Notes under the pieces: generated by a model | Databases searched by the model: none | Told to the model about the DNA's origin: nothing | The model's input: only the letters and a program-made list of their open reading frames with translations | Shown here: positions 1 to 8,653 of the stretch, one piece after another | Position numbering within the stretch: the stretch's first letter is position 1 | How the letters are laid out: every line of letters begins with the position of its first letter | Position numbers and translations under genes: made by a program | Source of the DNA: Chara braunii | Taxonomy: Eukaryota > Streptophyta > Charophyceae > Charales > Characeae | Direction of reading: 5' to 3' | DNA: 42,993 bases | Assembly (NCBI GenBank): GCA_003427395.1 | Contig: BFEA01000088.1 | Location: forward strand, 423,163 to 466,155

Positions 1-94
<94 letters not shown>

Positions 95-127
95 CGATGT
101 GTGTGTGTGTGTGTGTGTGTGTGTGTT
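1..127. repeat. (GT)n microsatellite
   Basis: Almost pure GT dinucleotides, interrupted once by a TTTCGAT segment near 92-98. The window begins inside the tract, so its full length is unknown. The Cys-Val reading frame across it is only the translation of the repeat. Confidence 0.98.
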
Positions 128-381
128 GATGTGTGTGCTTCAATGCACCCCATGGCAAGTTACACTATGGCAGGTATAATCTCCGATGACAGGTCATCGG
201 CACACCTCCAGCTTAGGTAACATTCGCAAGTACGGTAGATTTTATCTGTAGTGGCGAAAAACGGAATCTACTCGAGTTTCTGAGTAATACCGCGTTCTCA
301 TGAAAACACAGTCGCTGTTCATCATATAACAATGTAACCAGTATTCGTCCAAACAAGGTAGCCTTCAGACAGTCAGTTTCG
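128..381. other. Unassigned non-coding DNA
   Basis: Mixed-composition sequence with no coding pattern, RNA motif or repeat that I recognise. Confidence 0.5.
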
Positions 382-555
382 AACAACGCACAAACACATA
401 AGGCAGGAAAACGACAACAACCAGTGGATAAGGCAAGTACCAAAAAAAAAAAAGACAACGCATAGGTTGGAGGGCATTGGGGAGGCGGGAGGGCAGACAA
501 CACACCAGCACGTAAGGCAGGGAAACGGCAACAACCAACGAATAAGGCAAGTACG
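382..555. repeat. Diverged ~60-bp direct duplication
   Basis: Two units (about 382-441 and 497-555) share the order ACACA, TAAGGCAGG, AAACG, CAACAACCA, GGATAAGGCAAGTAC with scattered substitutions. They are separated by an A-run and a G-rich spacer. The repeat lies just 3' of the hammerhead-like motif when read on the minus strand, so it may belong to the same repeat family. Confidence 0.7.
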
Positions 556-602
556 AAAACCAAGAAAACTGAAAAAAATAAAAAATAAAAACTGATGATG
601 AT

Positions 603-658
603 AGAATGTTTCGTCGGAATTGCACCGACTCATCAGGAGGCTGAACCCTCGGCAATCT
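603..658 (-). ncRNA. Hammerhead ribozyme-like motif (type III topology), copy 1
   Basis: Read on the minus strand, the invariant core CTGATGAG (plus 629-636) and CGAAAC (plus 608-613) flank stem II, GTCGG/CCGAC, with a 7-nt loop. Before the core, GAGG (plus 647-650) and CCTC (plus 637-640) close a 4-bp stem I over a 6-nt loop. AGATTG (plus 653-658) can pair with CATTCT (plus 603-608) as stem III with one T-T mismatch. All three helices and both catalytic strands are therefore present in type III order. The cleavage triplet reads GCC rather than the usual GUC or NUH, so position 16.1 is C where the family needs U, and this copy is probably weak or dead. Such ribozymes are known in plant retrozymes and Penelope-like elements. 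No retrozyme boundaries were found here. Confidence 0.7.
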
Positions 659-724
659 GCTGAATCGCCGTATTTGATGGTTTGGGTCATGAACCCTTTG
701 ACCCTTGTTGGAGGTAGACTGTCC

Positions 725-1130
725 CCAAGAGGGCAGCAACCCTGTGAAGCACCAGGCAACACAGTAGAGGCAACACAACTGCACAACGCCAAAAACGACT
801 GCAAGGAACGGCATGGCACACAGCGCAGCAACCGTGTAGTGAAGCACAAGGCAACACAAACAAAGCAACAGCACTGCCGAGAACGACAGAGTGAGCGGAT
901 CAGCAGGTCGGCAACCGTGGAGCGGAGCACAAGGCACCATCAACAAGGCAACCAGCCTACAGGGCACACAAGCGGCAAGCACGGTAGGCACGGCCAGCGG
1001 ATGAGCAGCACGGCAGCGGAGCAGCGAAGCGCAAGGCAACACCAACAACACGGCCACACCGCACAGCGAACACATCAACCTGGAAAGAACCACACGCGAA
1101 GCAAGCGGGACAGGCAGCAGGGCAGCGGCG
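725..1130. repeat. Degenerate ~95-bp tandem repeat
   Basis: At least four units, beginning near 732, 826, 908 and 1006, share the order GGCAACCGTG, AGCGAAGCACAAGGCAACAC, AACAA, CAAC with many substitutions. A 248-codon frame open through this block (620-1366) is rich in Gln, His, Arg and Thr, as expected of an A/C/G-rich repeat with few stop codons. I do not call it a gene. Confidence 0.7.
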
Positions 1131-1449
1131 GAGCGCAGACGAAGACGTCCACACATCCGACACGGAGCAAAGCAGCGCATGACGTACTCACATCACGATT
1201 GAACCCCGCAGACTGTTGGTTCCCACCACCCACTGAGCCAGGGAGACACTCCGACGAGCATCCATCATCACCCATAGGTAACACAGACATCCCGAACCGA
1301 GCGCCCCCCCTAAGAGTGCAGTTGGCACTCCAAACGAGGACACACCGACTGTTTGGCACTACTTAAGGGTGCTCAGTTGGGCACACAGAAAAATACTTAG
1401 AAAAAACTTAGAGGGAGGACAAGCAGCAGGAAAAAGACTGGCAGATAGA
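1131..1449. other. Non-coding; short AACTGTTTGGCACT-like repeats
   Basis: No gene seen. Related short words such as GACTGTTGGTTCC, AGTTGGCACTCC and GACTGTTTGGCACT recur between 1208 and 1380, suggesting a small degenerate repeat. One undetermined base (N) is at 1450. Confidence 0.4.
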
Positions 1450-1450
1450 N

Positions 1451-1452
<2 letters not shown>

Positions 1453-1512
<60 letters not shown>
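1453..1512. repeat. (TG)n microsatellite
   Basis: About 29 uninterrupted TG units, directly after the single N at 1450. Confidence 0.97.
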
Positions 1513-1513
<1 letters not shown>

Positions 1514-1748
1514 ATGCTCTCATTTTGCAATTTGATTTGTTCAGTCTTGAATGATTGAATCTCTTGATCTGATTTTCTTTGAAATATAAAGTGATCTTCA
1601 GGGGCAAGGTCCCACTTGCACGGATTAAGAGCTTCTGGCCGTTGATCTTTGCTATCTACGGTCAATATCGCTTAATGCGTGCAAATGGCACCTAGCCCCA
1701 GGTCAATCCTTTGAAACATGAAGTTATCTTCAGGTTGTTTAACACCTA

Positions 1749-1793
1749 TAACCCTCACCATTTTTATTATTTTTTTTTTTTAACCCTCACCAT
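1749..1793. repeat. Poly(T) tract flanked by 13-bp direct repeats
   Basis: TAACCCTCACCAT occurs at 1749-1761 and again at 1781-1793. The 19 bp between are T-rich (one TATTA interruption). This is the structure left when target-primed reverse transcription inserts only a poly(A) tail, here in minus orientation, with its target-site duplication. Confidence 0.75.
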
Positions 1794-1835
1794 GTTGTTA
1801 TCTTTCAGTTCTGACAAAGGTGATATGGAAAGACG

Positions 1836-1945
1836 AAAAAAAAAAAAAAAAAAGAAGAAGAAGAAGAAGAAGAAGAAGAAGAAGAAGAAGAAAAGAAAAG
1901 AAAAAGAAAAAGAAAACGAAGAAAAAAAAGAAGAGACCCTTTTTT
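1836..1945. repeat. Poly-A / (AAG)n purine tract
   Basis: An A-run followed by about 15 AAG units and then AAAG/AAAAAG variants. A poly-Lys reading frame across it is a composition artefact. Confidence 0.95.
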
Positions 1946-2047
1946 TAGGAATGGAGTTTTTCAGAATGCACTCCTTTTTAATGTTGTACTACCGTCGATA
2001 TTCTCTTGGGTTTTCTCTGGATCCCGTGGGGTCCTGCCGAGGACACT

Positions 2048-2221
2048 CCTGGGGCGTGGTCCCACTAGAAAGGAGGATCGGATCGAATGCCTGAATCTGG
2101 ACGTGTTTGTAGAGAGGTGCAGGAAATCGAGATTGAACTGCTTTTCTGCATCTCTGCTCAAAACACATCCAGATTCAGGCATTCGATCTGATCCTGTTTG
2201 CTAGTGGGACCTCGGCCCTGG
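2048..2221. mobile_element. Fold-back element family FB1, copy 1 (174 bp)
   Basis: A near-complete inverted repeat. The left arm runs CC[T]GGGGCG, GGTCCCACTAG, GGATCGGATCGAATGCC, TGAATCTGGACGTGTTT. The right arm is its reverse complement (AAACACATCCAGATTCAGGC and CTAGTGGGACCTCGGCCCTGG). The centre has an internal hairpin around GAACTGCTTTTCTGC. Copy 3 at 41494 has exactly the same length, which fixes the ends. The tip (CAGGGCC-like) resembles hAT-type ends, but I see no clear target duplication. Confidence 0.82.
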
Positions 2222-2245
2222 TTTGGAATTTAAAAAAAAAGGGGA

Positions 2246-2430
2246 AGGCTAGGGCTCTGTCACGGTTTCAGTTTGAAATGCGTTCCAGTCACAATTTCGC
2301 GAATGTTGTGTCAAACCGAGAAAAATTGTGAACGTATACAACCCAGCTTTAGGGTTGGGTGGGGATGTGCTGTATTCGAGGGATGCCTGGACTAAATTTA
2401 AAACTGAAAGCGTGACTGCATCCTAGGTAC
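2246..2430. mobile_element. Fold-back element family FB3, copy a
   Basis: Terminal inverted repeats contain TCACGGTTTCAGTTTGAAAT on the left and, inverted, TAAAACTGAAAGCGTGAC on the right. The inner part includes the family signature CCCAGCTTTAGGGTTGGGTG, GGGATGTG and GAGGGATGCC. It belongs to the same family as the copies near 38.0-38.4 kb. Confidence 0.68.
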
Positions 2431-2760
2431 CCCCCCAAAAAAAGAGAGAGAGAAGAAAAGAAGAAGAAGAAATATGAAGTATGGCCTTCAGAGGGGTTAG
2501 TATGGTCTTAAGAGGGGTTCATCTAGACAGCGGAGTGGCCGACTACTGTGGGTGACTGGCATCTGTCTAGTATCCCACCTCTACAACAACTTGGATTGGA
2601 CTTTTAGTAAAAAGAAAAGAAAAAAGAAAAAAAAAGGGGGGGTTAATAAATAACTTTAAAAAAAAAAAAAAACAGAGAAAAAAAAAGAAACAAAGAAAGA
2701 AGAAGAAGGAAGAAACAGAAAAAGAGAAAAGAGAGGACAAAAAAAAAAGGGTCCCTGATG
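2431..2760. repeat. A/G-rich low-complexity DNA
   Basis: Short AG, AAG and A-run microsatellites separated by about 110 bp of unassigned sequence (2475-2585). No gene seen. Confidence 0.8.
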
Positions 2761-2791
2761 CTACCAGTTGTCCCCTGGCCGGTATCCCCCA

Positions 2792-2968
2792 CCTGGAGCG
2801 AGGTCCCACTAGCGAAGAGGATTGGATCAAGCTCCTGAATCTGGACGTGTTTTAAGCAGAGATGCAGAAAAGCAGTTCAATCTCGACTTTCTGCACCCTT
2901 TGCACGAGCACGCCCAGATTCAGGCGTTCGATCCGATCCTCTGCAGATTGGGAGCAGCCCCCATATGT
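2792..2968. mobile_element. Fold-back element family FB1, copy 2
   Basis: The left arm shows GAGGTCCCACTAGCGAAGAGG and CCTGAATCTGGACGTGTTTT. The right arm shows CCCAGATTCAGGCGTTCGATC then GATCCTCT, after which the outer 25 bp have diverged. The right end is estimated from the 174-bp length of the other copies. Confidence 0.75.
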
Positions 2969-3066
2969 CCGCTCGTGAACAGGGTTCTGGCCGCTACAGG
3001 GTTCCCCGTGTTAGGAGTAGTGGTAGGTAGGTAGTGTGAGGTGAAATTGAGTAGCTTTTAAGGGGA

Positions 3067-3085
3067 GGGGGGGGGGGGGGGGGGG
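3067..3085. repeat. Poly-G run
   Basis: Nineteen consecutive G, 20 bp before the adapter junction at 3106. It may be genuine or part of the same library artefact. Confidence 0.85.
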
Positions 3086-3105
3086 AAAGAGAGACAGGAA
3101 GAAAC

Positions 3106-3143
3106 CTGTCTCTTATACACATCTAGATGTGTATAAGAGACAG
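3106..3143. other. Nextera mate-pair junction adapter (assembly artefact)
   Basis: CTGTCTCTTATACACATCT is followed directly by its reverse complement AGATGTGTATAAGAGACAG. These are two head-to-head 19-bp Tn5 mosaic ends, the circularisation junction used in Nextera mate-pair libraries. It is not biological, and sequence on the two sides may not be adjacent in the genome. Confidence 0.95.
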
Positions 3144-4030
3144 CCTTTGATGCCTTCGACCCCCTACTTCAAAACAAGAAAACCCCAGACCCTACGAGAT
3201 ATTCCATTTGACCATCTCATGAGGCGCCAGTTCAGAATCTAACGAGTAGAATTAGGTCAAATTAAGAAAAACAACATATCGACTAAAAAAACGTAAGAAT
3301 TCAATTGCATACAGAGGATATTATACTATTTAAGAAAAGAAATTATTTAAGAAGAAAATCAAAGATAGATCAGAAATATTCGGAGAATTTTGAGAATGAC
3401 ACTAGACAAAAACGATTATGTAAGTTGAGAACTGAGAAATCCTTGTTGAGAGAGTTCTAACTTACGAGTTTCAGATTATGACTCGTGTATTTTCAGGTTT
3501 GTATTCGAACTTTTCAAAAAGTGAAAAAGAAAAACCTATCTGAGTAATCATGAGAACGTAATCAGTATTAACATCAAGATAGACCAACACCCGAACAACC
3601 CTGAGCATGACCTCCGGACTAATCTAGGACGCACGATAACAGCAACAATCCAAAAAATACTCCCTCTCCCTTTTCCTTCAACAGCCCCCACCTTACCACA
3701 GCCCCCTCAAACCCTACCCCAGCATCTTCGGGGGAGGAGAACCACCTCCCATTGCCTGCTCCTAGGCTCTGAGCGACGCTAGCACCGAAAACTTTAACGC
3801 CCGTCTTCCGTTTTCCAAAAGGAAACAAGAAAACAGTGCGGCTCCACCTTGCCAAACCCGTTAACAAGGCGCCACAGGGGGTTCAAGCATCCATCTATAT
3901 CCATTTACCTACCTGTTGAAGAAAAAGAGGAGAGGAGACCTCATCACCAACCCAATCCGTTGCCCCTTTCAACAAAATCGCCCTATACGCATGCCTTCAA
4001 GAGGAAAACCTTCACGAGTGCCCCATAATT
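3144..4030. other. No recognisable gene
   Basis: AT-rich to 3600, then C-rich on the plus strand. An 82-codon minus frame (3619-3867) resembles nothing I know. The left boundary is the adapter artefact, so the linkage of this block to 1-3105 is uncertain. Confidence 0.5.
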
Positions 4031-4044
4031 GATGACGGCTCCAA

Positions 4045-4386
4045 CGGCGAGACAAAGCGGCGAGACAAAGCGGCGAGACAAAGTAGCAAGCGATGGAGCA
4101 CCCCCCCCAACCCCCCACCCTTCACCCTCTTCCTTTCACCCGTCGCCACTCATCACACGCCCTGCCCACACCCTTCTTCTTTCGCACCTCTTCGCCCACC
4201 TCTGCTCCCCACCGCCCTTCATCCCCATGCCCCACATGCCTTCGCGCCACTCCGTTCACCACAGCTCCCCGCCGTCCGTCGTCACTATGCATCACGTCCA
4301 CTTTCGCCCCCGCCGTCCTTTGTCGCTATGCGCCGCGTCCACTTTCGCTGCTGCACCCAATCGCCTCTCGTCGCCATGCGCTGTCC
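4045..4386. repeat. 13-bp triplicate and pyrimidine-rich minisatellite
   Basis: GGCGAGACAAAGC is repeated three times at about 4045-4084. It is followed by a C/T-rich block in which CGTCGCTATGC, CGCGTCCACTTTCGC and close variants recur at about 4275-4375. Overlapping plus-strand frames rich in Pro, Ser and His are by-products. Confidence 0.75.
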
Positions 4387-4402
4387 GCGCCTTCCCACAT
4401 CT

Positions 4403-4539
4403 TTTTTTTTTTTTTTTTTGAACGTCCCCATCGGTGTTAGTGATGCTGGTAAGAGCAGACACCACTAGCACCTGGGGGGGGGCGGCTCCATCTATTGGTG
4501 GGGAGCATCACCTGCTGGAAAATGGGTCCAGCGTCCCAT
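4403..4539 (-). mobile_element. Short retroposon family A, copy 1, with 16-bp target duplication
   Basis: GCGCCTTCCCACATCT is present at 4387-4402 and again at 4540-4555, flanking a 137-bp insert. On the minus strand the insert reads GGGACGCTGGACCC, TTTTCCAGCAGGTG, GCTCCCCACCAATAGATGG, GTGCTAGTGGTGTCTGCTC, ending in a poly(A) tail (plus-strand T-run 4403-4419). The body predicts serial hairpins: GCTGG/CCAGC, GCTCC/GGAGC and a third using GTGCT/AGCA(C). Pol III A and B boxes are not apparent. The long duplication and poly(A) tail show insertion by LINE machinery. Confidence 0.88.
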
Positions 4540-4635
4540 GCGCCTTCCCACATCTCCATAGCCCGTCGGCAAGATGGGCGGGGTGCAGCGCTCCCGGTCG
4601 CGCTGCGCCCCGGCCAGCACCCATGAGGGCATATC

Positions 4636-4706
4636 ACACAGGGACCACTGAACCCACGACGTCCTGAATGGCACTTGCGTGGCCGACCAATTGAGCTAGC
4701 CGGCTG
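4636..4706 (-). repeat. tRNA-like sequence (possible SINE head)
   Basis: On the minus strand TAGCTCAATTGG (plus 4687-4698) matches the tRNA A box, and GGTTCAGTGG (plus 4645-4654) is a degraded B box. The 32-nt spacing is that of a real tRNA. The acceptor and anticodon arms do not fold convincingly, so this is a tRNA-derived relic rather than a working gene. Confidence 0.5.
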
Positions 4707-4756
4707 GATTGCAAGGCCCATTTCAATATTTGACTTTTTCTTCTTTTTTTGGAGAA

Positions 4757-4950
4757 ACTACGCAGGAGTCACAAAATTGAGTTATAACTTATAATTGCAC
4801 TATGGGCCGAGATACAGTTTCAAATTGCAGTTCGGGCAATGCATACAACTCAGCTTTCTGGCCAGGTAGGGTGCCCCAAGTGCAATTGCAAACTGTATCT
4901 TGCCCCATATTGCAATTTTTATAACTCCTTTTTCTGACTCTACTGAGGTT
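4757..4950. mobile_element. Fold-back element family FB2, copy 1
   Basis: The left arm (GAGTTATAA, AATTGCACTATGGGCC, GATACAGTTTCAAATTGCA) is answered on the right by TGCAATTGCAAACTGTATC, GCCCCATATTGCAATT, TTATAACTC. The centre contains CTGGCCAGGTAGGGTGCC. A second, half-length copy is at 38539. Confidence 0.75.
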
Positions 4951-5237
4951 ACCCCCTTGTTTTTTTTAGTTCCAAGACAAATAGGAATGACATTGTTCGT
5001 TTTCTTTCTCTCTCCTGTTGCCTCTAAAACACAACCTTGTAGTAATCACATCGTGCCTGTCATGGCTACTCGAAATTGCTCACTGGTCTAAATGCCTGTT
5101 CTGAGGTGTCCCAGCTGGATGGGTGCTCCTTCAGTGAATAAGCAGGTTGTTCCTGTTGCATTCTCCCTCTGCAGCCTGCACACATCAATTGTGGGGTCGT
5201 TATCTTTCTTGGATGAGAGACTGCTCCTGCTGGGGTC

Positions 5238-5375
5238 CTGATTCCTTTTTTTTTTATATACAAAAGACAACCCGAACTAATGCTAGGGGTGCTGATTAAA
5301 GCAGACACCACTAGCACTGTCGGTGAGGATCCGTCTATTGGTGGGGAGCAACACCTGCTGGAAAGTGGGTCCAGC
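5238..5375 (-). mobile_element. Short retroposon family A, copy 2
   Basis: Minus-strand order CTGGACCCACTTTCCAGCAG, TGCTCCCCACCAATAGACGG, GTGCTAGTGGTGTCTGCT, ATCAGCACCCCTAGCAT, then a tail seen as the T-run at 5246-5255. The sequence 3' of the tail body differs from copy 1. No target duplication was found. Confidence 0.78.
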
Positions 5376-6579
5376 AGACATGAAATTGTCATGTATGCCT
5401 TCCTGGGCTTACTTGGCACCCGCTACCCAAGAGATAGACCACTGGATCCCCCGATCGGCATCAAGCAGAGTCTGCTATGTTCGTAGGGGNNNGGACGAGG
5501 CCGGGGACCTCACAATTCTACCAGGAGTTATCCTGGCAGCATCGGCCAGTTTCGCTTCCGAGCAAGCTCGCACAATCTCCAGGTTTTGTTCTCCCTTCTG
5601 GAGAAAGACTGAAATCGGAAGCATTTCCTGATGATTCGGTTGCGTTTTCCCCTTTGACTGATCAGGCCTTTTTTGCGCTCAGAGGTACCATAGATTTTGT
5701 TTTGACAGTGTCATTTGTCGCAAGCACAGGTCAATTGGTCCAAATCTTCTGTTTTGATACCCCCAGGAGAGCAGCCTCCACACGACTGGGGAGTGAGGAT
5801 AGTGGCCCCTGCCCAGCACGAAAGGTTGCTGGGTCATCAACTGTCCTTCGATCCACAACTAATACAAGATCTGTCCACCTCTATAGTGGGCCTGCGTTCA
5901 GCATTAGAGCCATGGGTCAAATACAAGGGAGCCAGCTTATTCGGTCGTGCTATTGTGATCAACAATGCTGTGAATTGTCTACACTGTGGTACCGCAGATC
6001 TATTCATCCTCGTGATTCGTTGTCTGTCACTTGCTGACTCATTACTTATGGAAAGAAGAACTCAATGATGACAACATTTTGCCAAAAGTGGCTATTTAGG
6101 ACCCGGAATGACAAATTGCGGCGCTCCTTGCGAGATGGGTGCCGTGGGCCATTTTGGAGAGCCCCCACACGGCATGCCGTCCAGTTAGCTGAATTTTCGC
6201 TGTTCTCCTTGTTGGAGTGGACAGACCTGAGGTGTATATGGCTAACGGTCCTTATTCCGGACTATCAGTGGAAGAGGTTACCTCCCGGCATATGCGCAGG
6301 GATATTGAAAGCTTGAAGGGGAGTTTGTCCTAAACTACAACCCCCCCTGCTTGTCTTTGAGAGATTGATGACGCAGCCGTTATTCAGCAATCCATTCCTG
6401 CTCAATCCGCAGGGACTTCCTTTTCGATGTTTTGGGCCACGAGAATTTGGGAATGCTTGGACGTCTCGAGGGATCGGAACCATTGCTGACATTTGGGATT
6501 TGACAAACGCTGATTGGAAACCCATAGAATCACTGGCTCCGAGACTGCTGGGACTGTGGCACCAGGTGGAGAACTTCTG

Positions 6580-6709
6580 TTTTTTTTTTAACGCAAAACG
6601 AACTTTCCATTATATGCCGGAAACCGGGTCCGGCATCCCTTACATATGAGCCGCAGCCATCCAGGGCTGGGAAAAGCACTCCCGACCAATCCCATCCCCG
6701 ACTGCAGCC
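6580..6709 (-). mobile_element. Short retroposon family B, copy 1, inside LINE-2
   Basis: The minus strand reads GGCTGCAGTCGGGGATGGG, TTGGTCGGGAGTGC, CCCAGCC, TAAGGGATGCCGGACCCGG, TTTCCGGC and ends in a poly(A) tail (T-run 6580-6589). The same order is found on the plus strand at 35061-35179. It shares the GGACCC hairpin (GCCGG/CCGGC) with family A. Confidence 0.78.
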
Positions 6710-6950
6710 AAATTTCATCAAGGTTACTCAGACCCTAGCCACTACTGAACAGCCCTGAGCCGAAAAAAATTGAATCTGTAACTTCTAGACACAACAAACA
6801 AATTCCATCAAGAGTTGCTCAAAACCTAATTATTACTAGGTAGCCAATCGATCAAAGGTTGCTCAAACCGTAACCAATACTAAACAGCCCTAACAAACAA
6901 GAACGACCCCAATTTTTTTTTGAAATAGAATGCTATTCCCGAGCAATGGG
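6710..6950. other. Unassigned AT-rich segment between LINE-2 blocks
   Basis: Three degenerate copies of a motif like ATCAAGGTTACTCAGACCCTA, each followed by CAGCCCTAA or a similar word, occur between 6715 and 6900. No coding pattern. Confidence 0.5.
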
Positions 6951-7346
6951 AATACACATTGAGAATGGGCCCCAGGTTGGTAAAAGGAATGTGGTACAAA
7001 CAAGCTCAACAAGTACTGTCGGACTGTATTTTGAAAATTGAGGATTATTCGGAGGCGGTTGAAATTCCTACCACCTGTTGGCAGGTGCGAGGAGGGGCTG
7101 ACTCGTTAGGAGAACCCCTGCAATTCTCTAAGGAGCAGCTCCCCCTTCCCCCTTCCCCCTTCCCCCCGGCCGACCAATTGTTGCCAGTTTGTGTACTGCA
7201 ACAGAAACAAAGCTATAGACCATTTTCCTTGCAGGTGCCTGTGTTTAATTTACCAATTCACCCTAGAGATTGGGCGTGGGTGCATCCGTTGCGTAACAAT
7301 GACACCGTCAGCTTATCAGAATACACCACAGAACTGGGTTACCCCC

Positions 7347-7371
7347 TTTTTTTTTTTTTTTTTTTTTTTTT
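7347..7371. repeat. Poly(T) tract inside LINE-2
   Basis: T25 interrupts the LINE-2 frame. The flanks GTTACCCCC and TTTACCTCC are similar but not identical, so this may be an old example of the tail-only insertions described elsewhere in the window. Confidence 0.7.
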
Positions 7372-7960
7372 ACCTCCTAATGACACTGCCAACAGATCTC
7401 AACTGGACAGTGCTGGCCAGAAGATGGATCGCAACAGAGCGGGTTGCAGATACTGTGACAAGATTGTCAGCAGCTCTCCCAGCTTTTTGGAAGCAGCTAA
7501 TGGACCTCAGGCTGGTGGTAAGTAAGCACTCAAGTCTGCTTTGGTTGTTGATGCACCTGGCACTGCCGGTAAACATTTGGTGTGCAAGAAGAACTGCGAA
7601 GGCTGCACCGGAATGTAGGATATGCCCGGGGACCCGGATGGAAGACATTCAACACTTCCTGTTATGATGCGACCTCTCTAGGCCATTTTGGGAATGGTGG
7701 AGACAATCGGGTGTGCCGATCCCGGGGGTGGACACCCGTTGGGGAGACAATTTCATCCTCATAGGGACCGCCACCAGGAGAACGAGGCCGCTGTTACAAT
7801 TTGGTCACGCAGAAGAGACCATCAGGGGCGCCATTTTATGGACCCTCTGGAACCTTAGAAATGCCAGGGTGAGGAGAGAGGAGCACTTAACACCACCAAT
7901 GGCTAGAGCTGAGATCAAATATTCCATCAAACAGGCTATTTCGACAGAAGGTTAACCGAC

Positions 7961-8653
7961 CCCCCATTTTTCACCTCCATTTATAAAAAAGCAAAGGGTC
8001 ATTTTAACCATACTTCACACCAATCTGTAGAGTGCACTTCTAATTAACTTATTGTAAAACCAAAACCAAAAAAAAAAAAAAAAAACATATAAAACAGCAA
8101 CGCAAAAGTGCACTTTCATGAAATTTTACCAACATTTCAAATCGCCGATTTTCACAATTTTCACCGCTGCCCAAAACAAGCATCTCCAGAACCCAACAAA
8201 CGCCAAACTTGGCACACACATGCTTTGACCAAAAACAAAACAAGGCAAAAAAAACAAAAAAAAAAACAAAAAAAAACATGATCCCCACTGCACTTTTCAT
8301 GGATGTGAAGGTTACCCTAGGGGTGAAAAGTGGGGTACCTGTTAGACTGGGAATATCGTGTTCAGAAAAAGGGTTTTTCGGCCAAGGCCATTAAGTGGTT
8401 TGGGAGCAGATGGGGAGCTTTTTCGGGCTTGGTCACCACGGACACACCGCTGGACCGTTCACCAGTGTTGTGGTTCTCTGCCTTCTTTGTCTAGTTTTGT
8501 TTAGTCTTGTATATTACCTTTTTTACGTGGTTTGTATACAGTTCTTCTGCCTTTTATAGGTAGTCGGTTCTTTTGAACGGACCGTTGTTAGATGAGGCCT
8601 CTTTTTCAGTGTGTTTCTTTTCATCTCCATCTGTAAGATGACAACGCAAAGTA
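7961..8653. other. Non-coding, A-rich; 3' flank of LINE-2
   Basis: A-runs at 8070-8087 and 8240-8276 may be old retroposon tails. GTGCACTT recurs near 8034 and 8108. I see no gene between here and the LINE-1 frame. Confidence 0.5.

Larger units (their letters stand above)
5477..7960 (+). pseudogene. LINE-2: decayed 3' part of a LINE ORF2 (RT C-terminus to Cys-rich domain)
   Basis: A non-LTR retrotransposon reverse transcriptase fragment in several frames. Near 5625 AFPDDSVAF is the YADD box (catalytic Asp pair kept, Ala replaced by Pro). It continues through VNWSKSSVLIPPGEQ (from 5730, after a frameshift) to SLFGRAIVINNAV (about 5935-5975). This parallels SLVGRALAINNAI in LINE-1 at 32125, so the two are related families. 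Further pieces follow: NPFLLNPQGLPF to APRLLGLWHQ (6390-6560), the region around ARRWIATERVAD (7410), a C-x2-C...H Cys-rich motif near 7615-7665 and a tail WTLWNLRNARVRREEH (about 7840-7885). A family B retroposon (6580-6709) and a T-run (7347-7371) interrupt it. Three Ns lie at 5490-5492. No endonuclease domain is present; the copy is 5' truncated. Confidence 0.85.

Noticed and set aside
620-1366. A 248-codon plus-strand open frame
   Set aside because: It runs through a degenerate tandem repeat low in T, so stops are rare. The composition (Gln, His, Arg, Thr) follows the repeat and no domain is seen.
4029-4440. Pro/Ser/His-rich overlapping frames as a cell-wall protein
   Set aside because: The block is a pyrimidine-rich repeat open in more than one frame, with no signal peptide or extensin-type motif.
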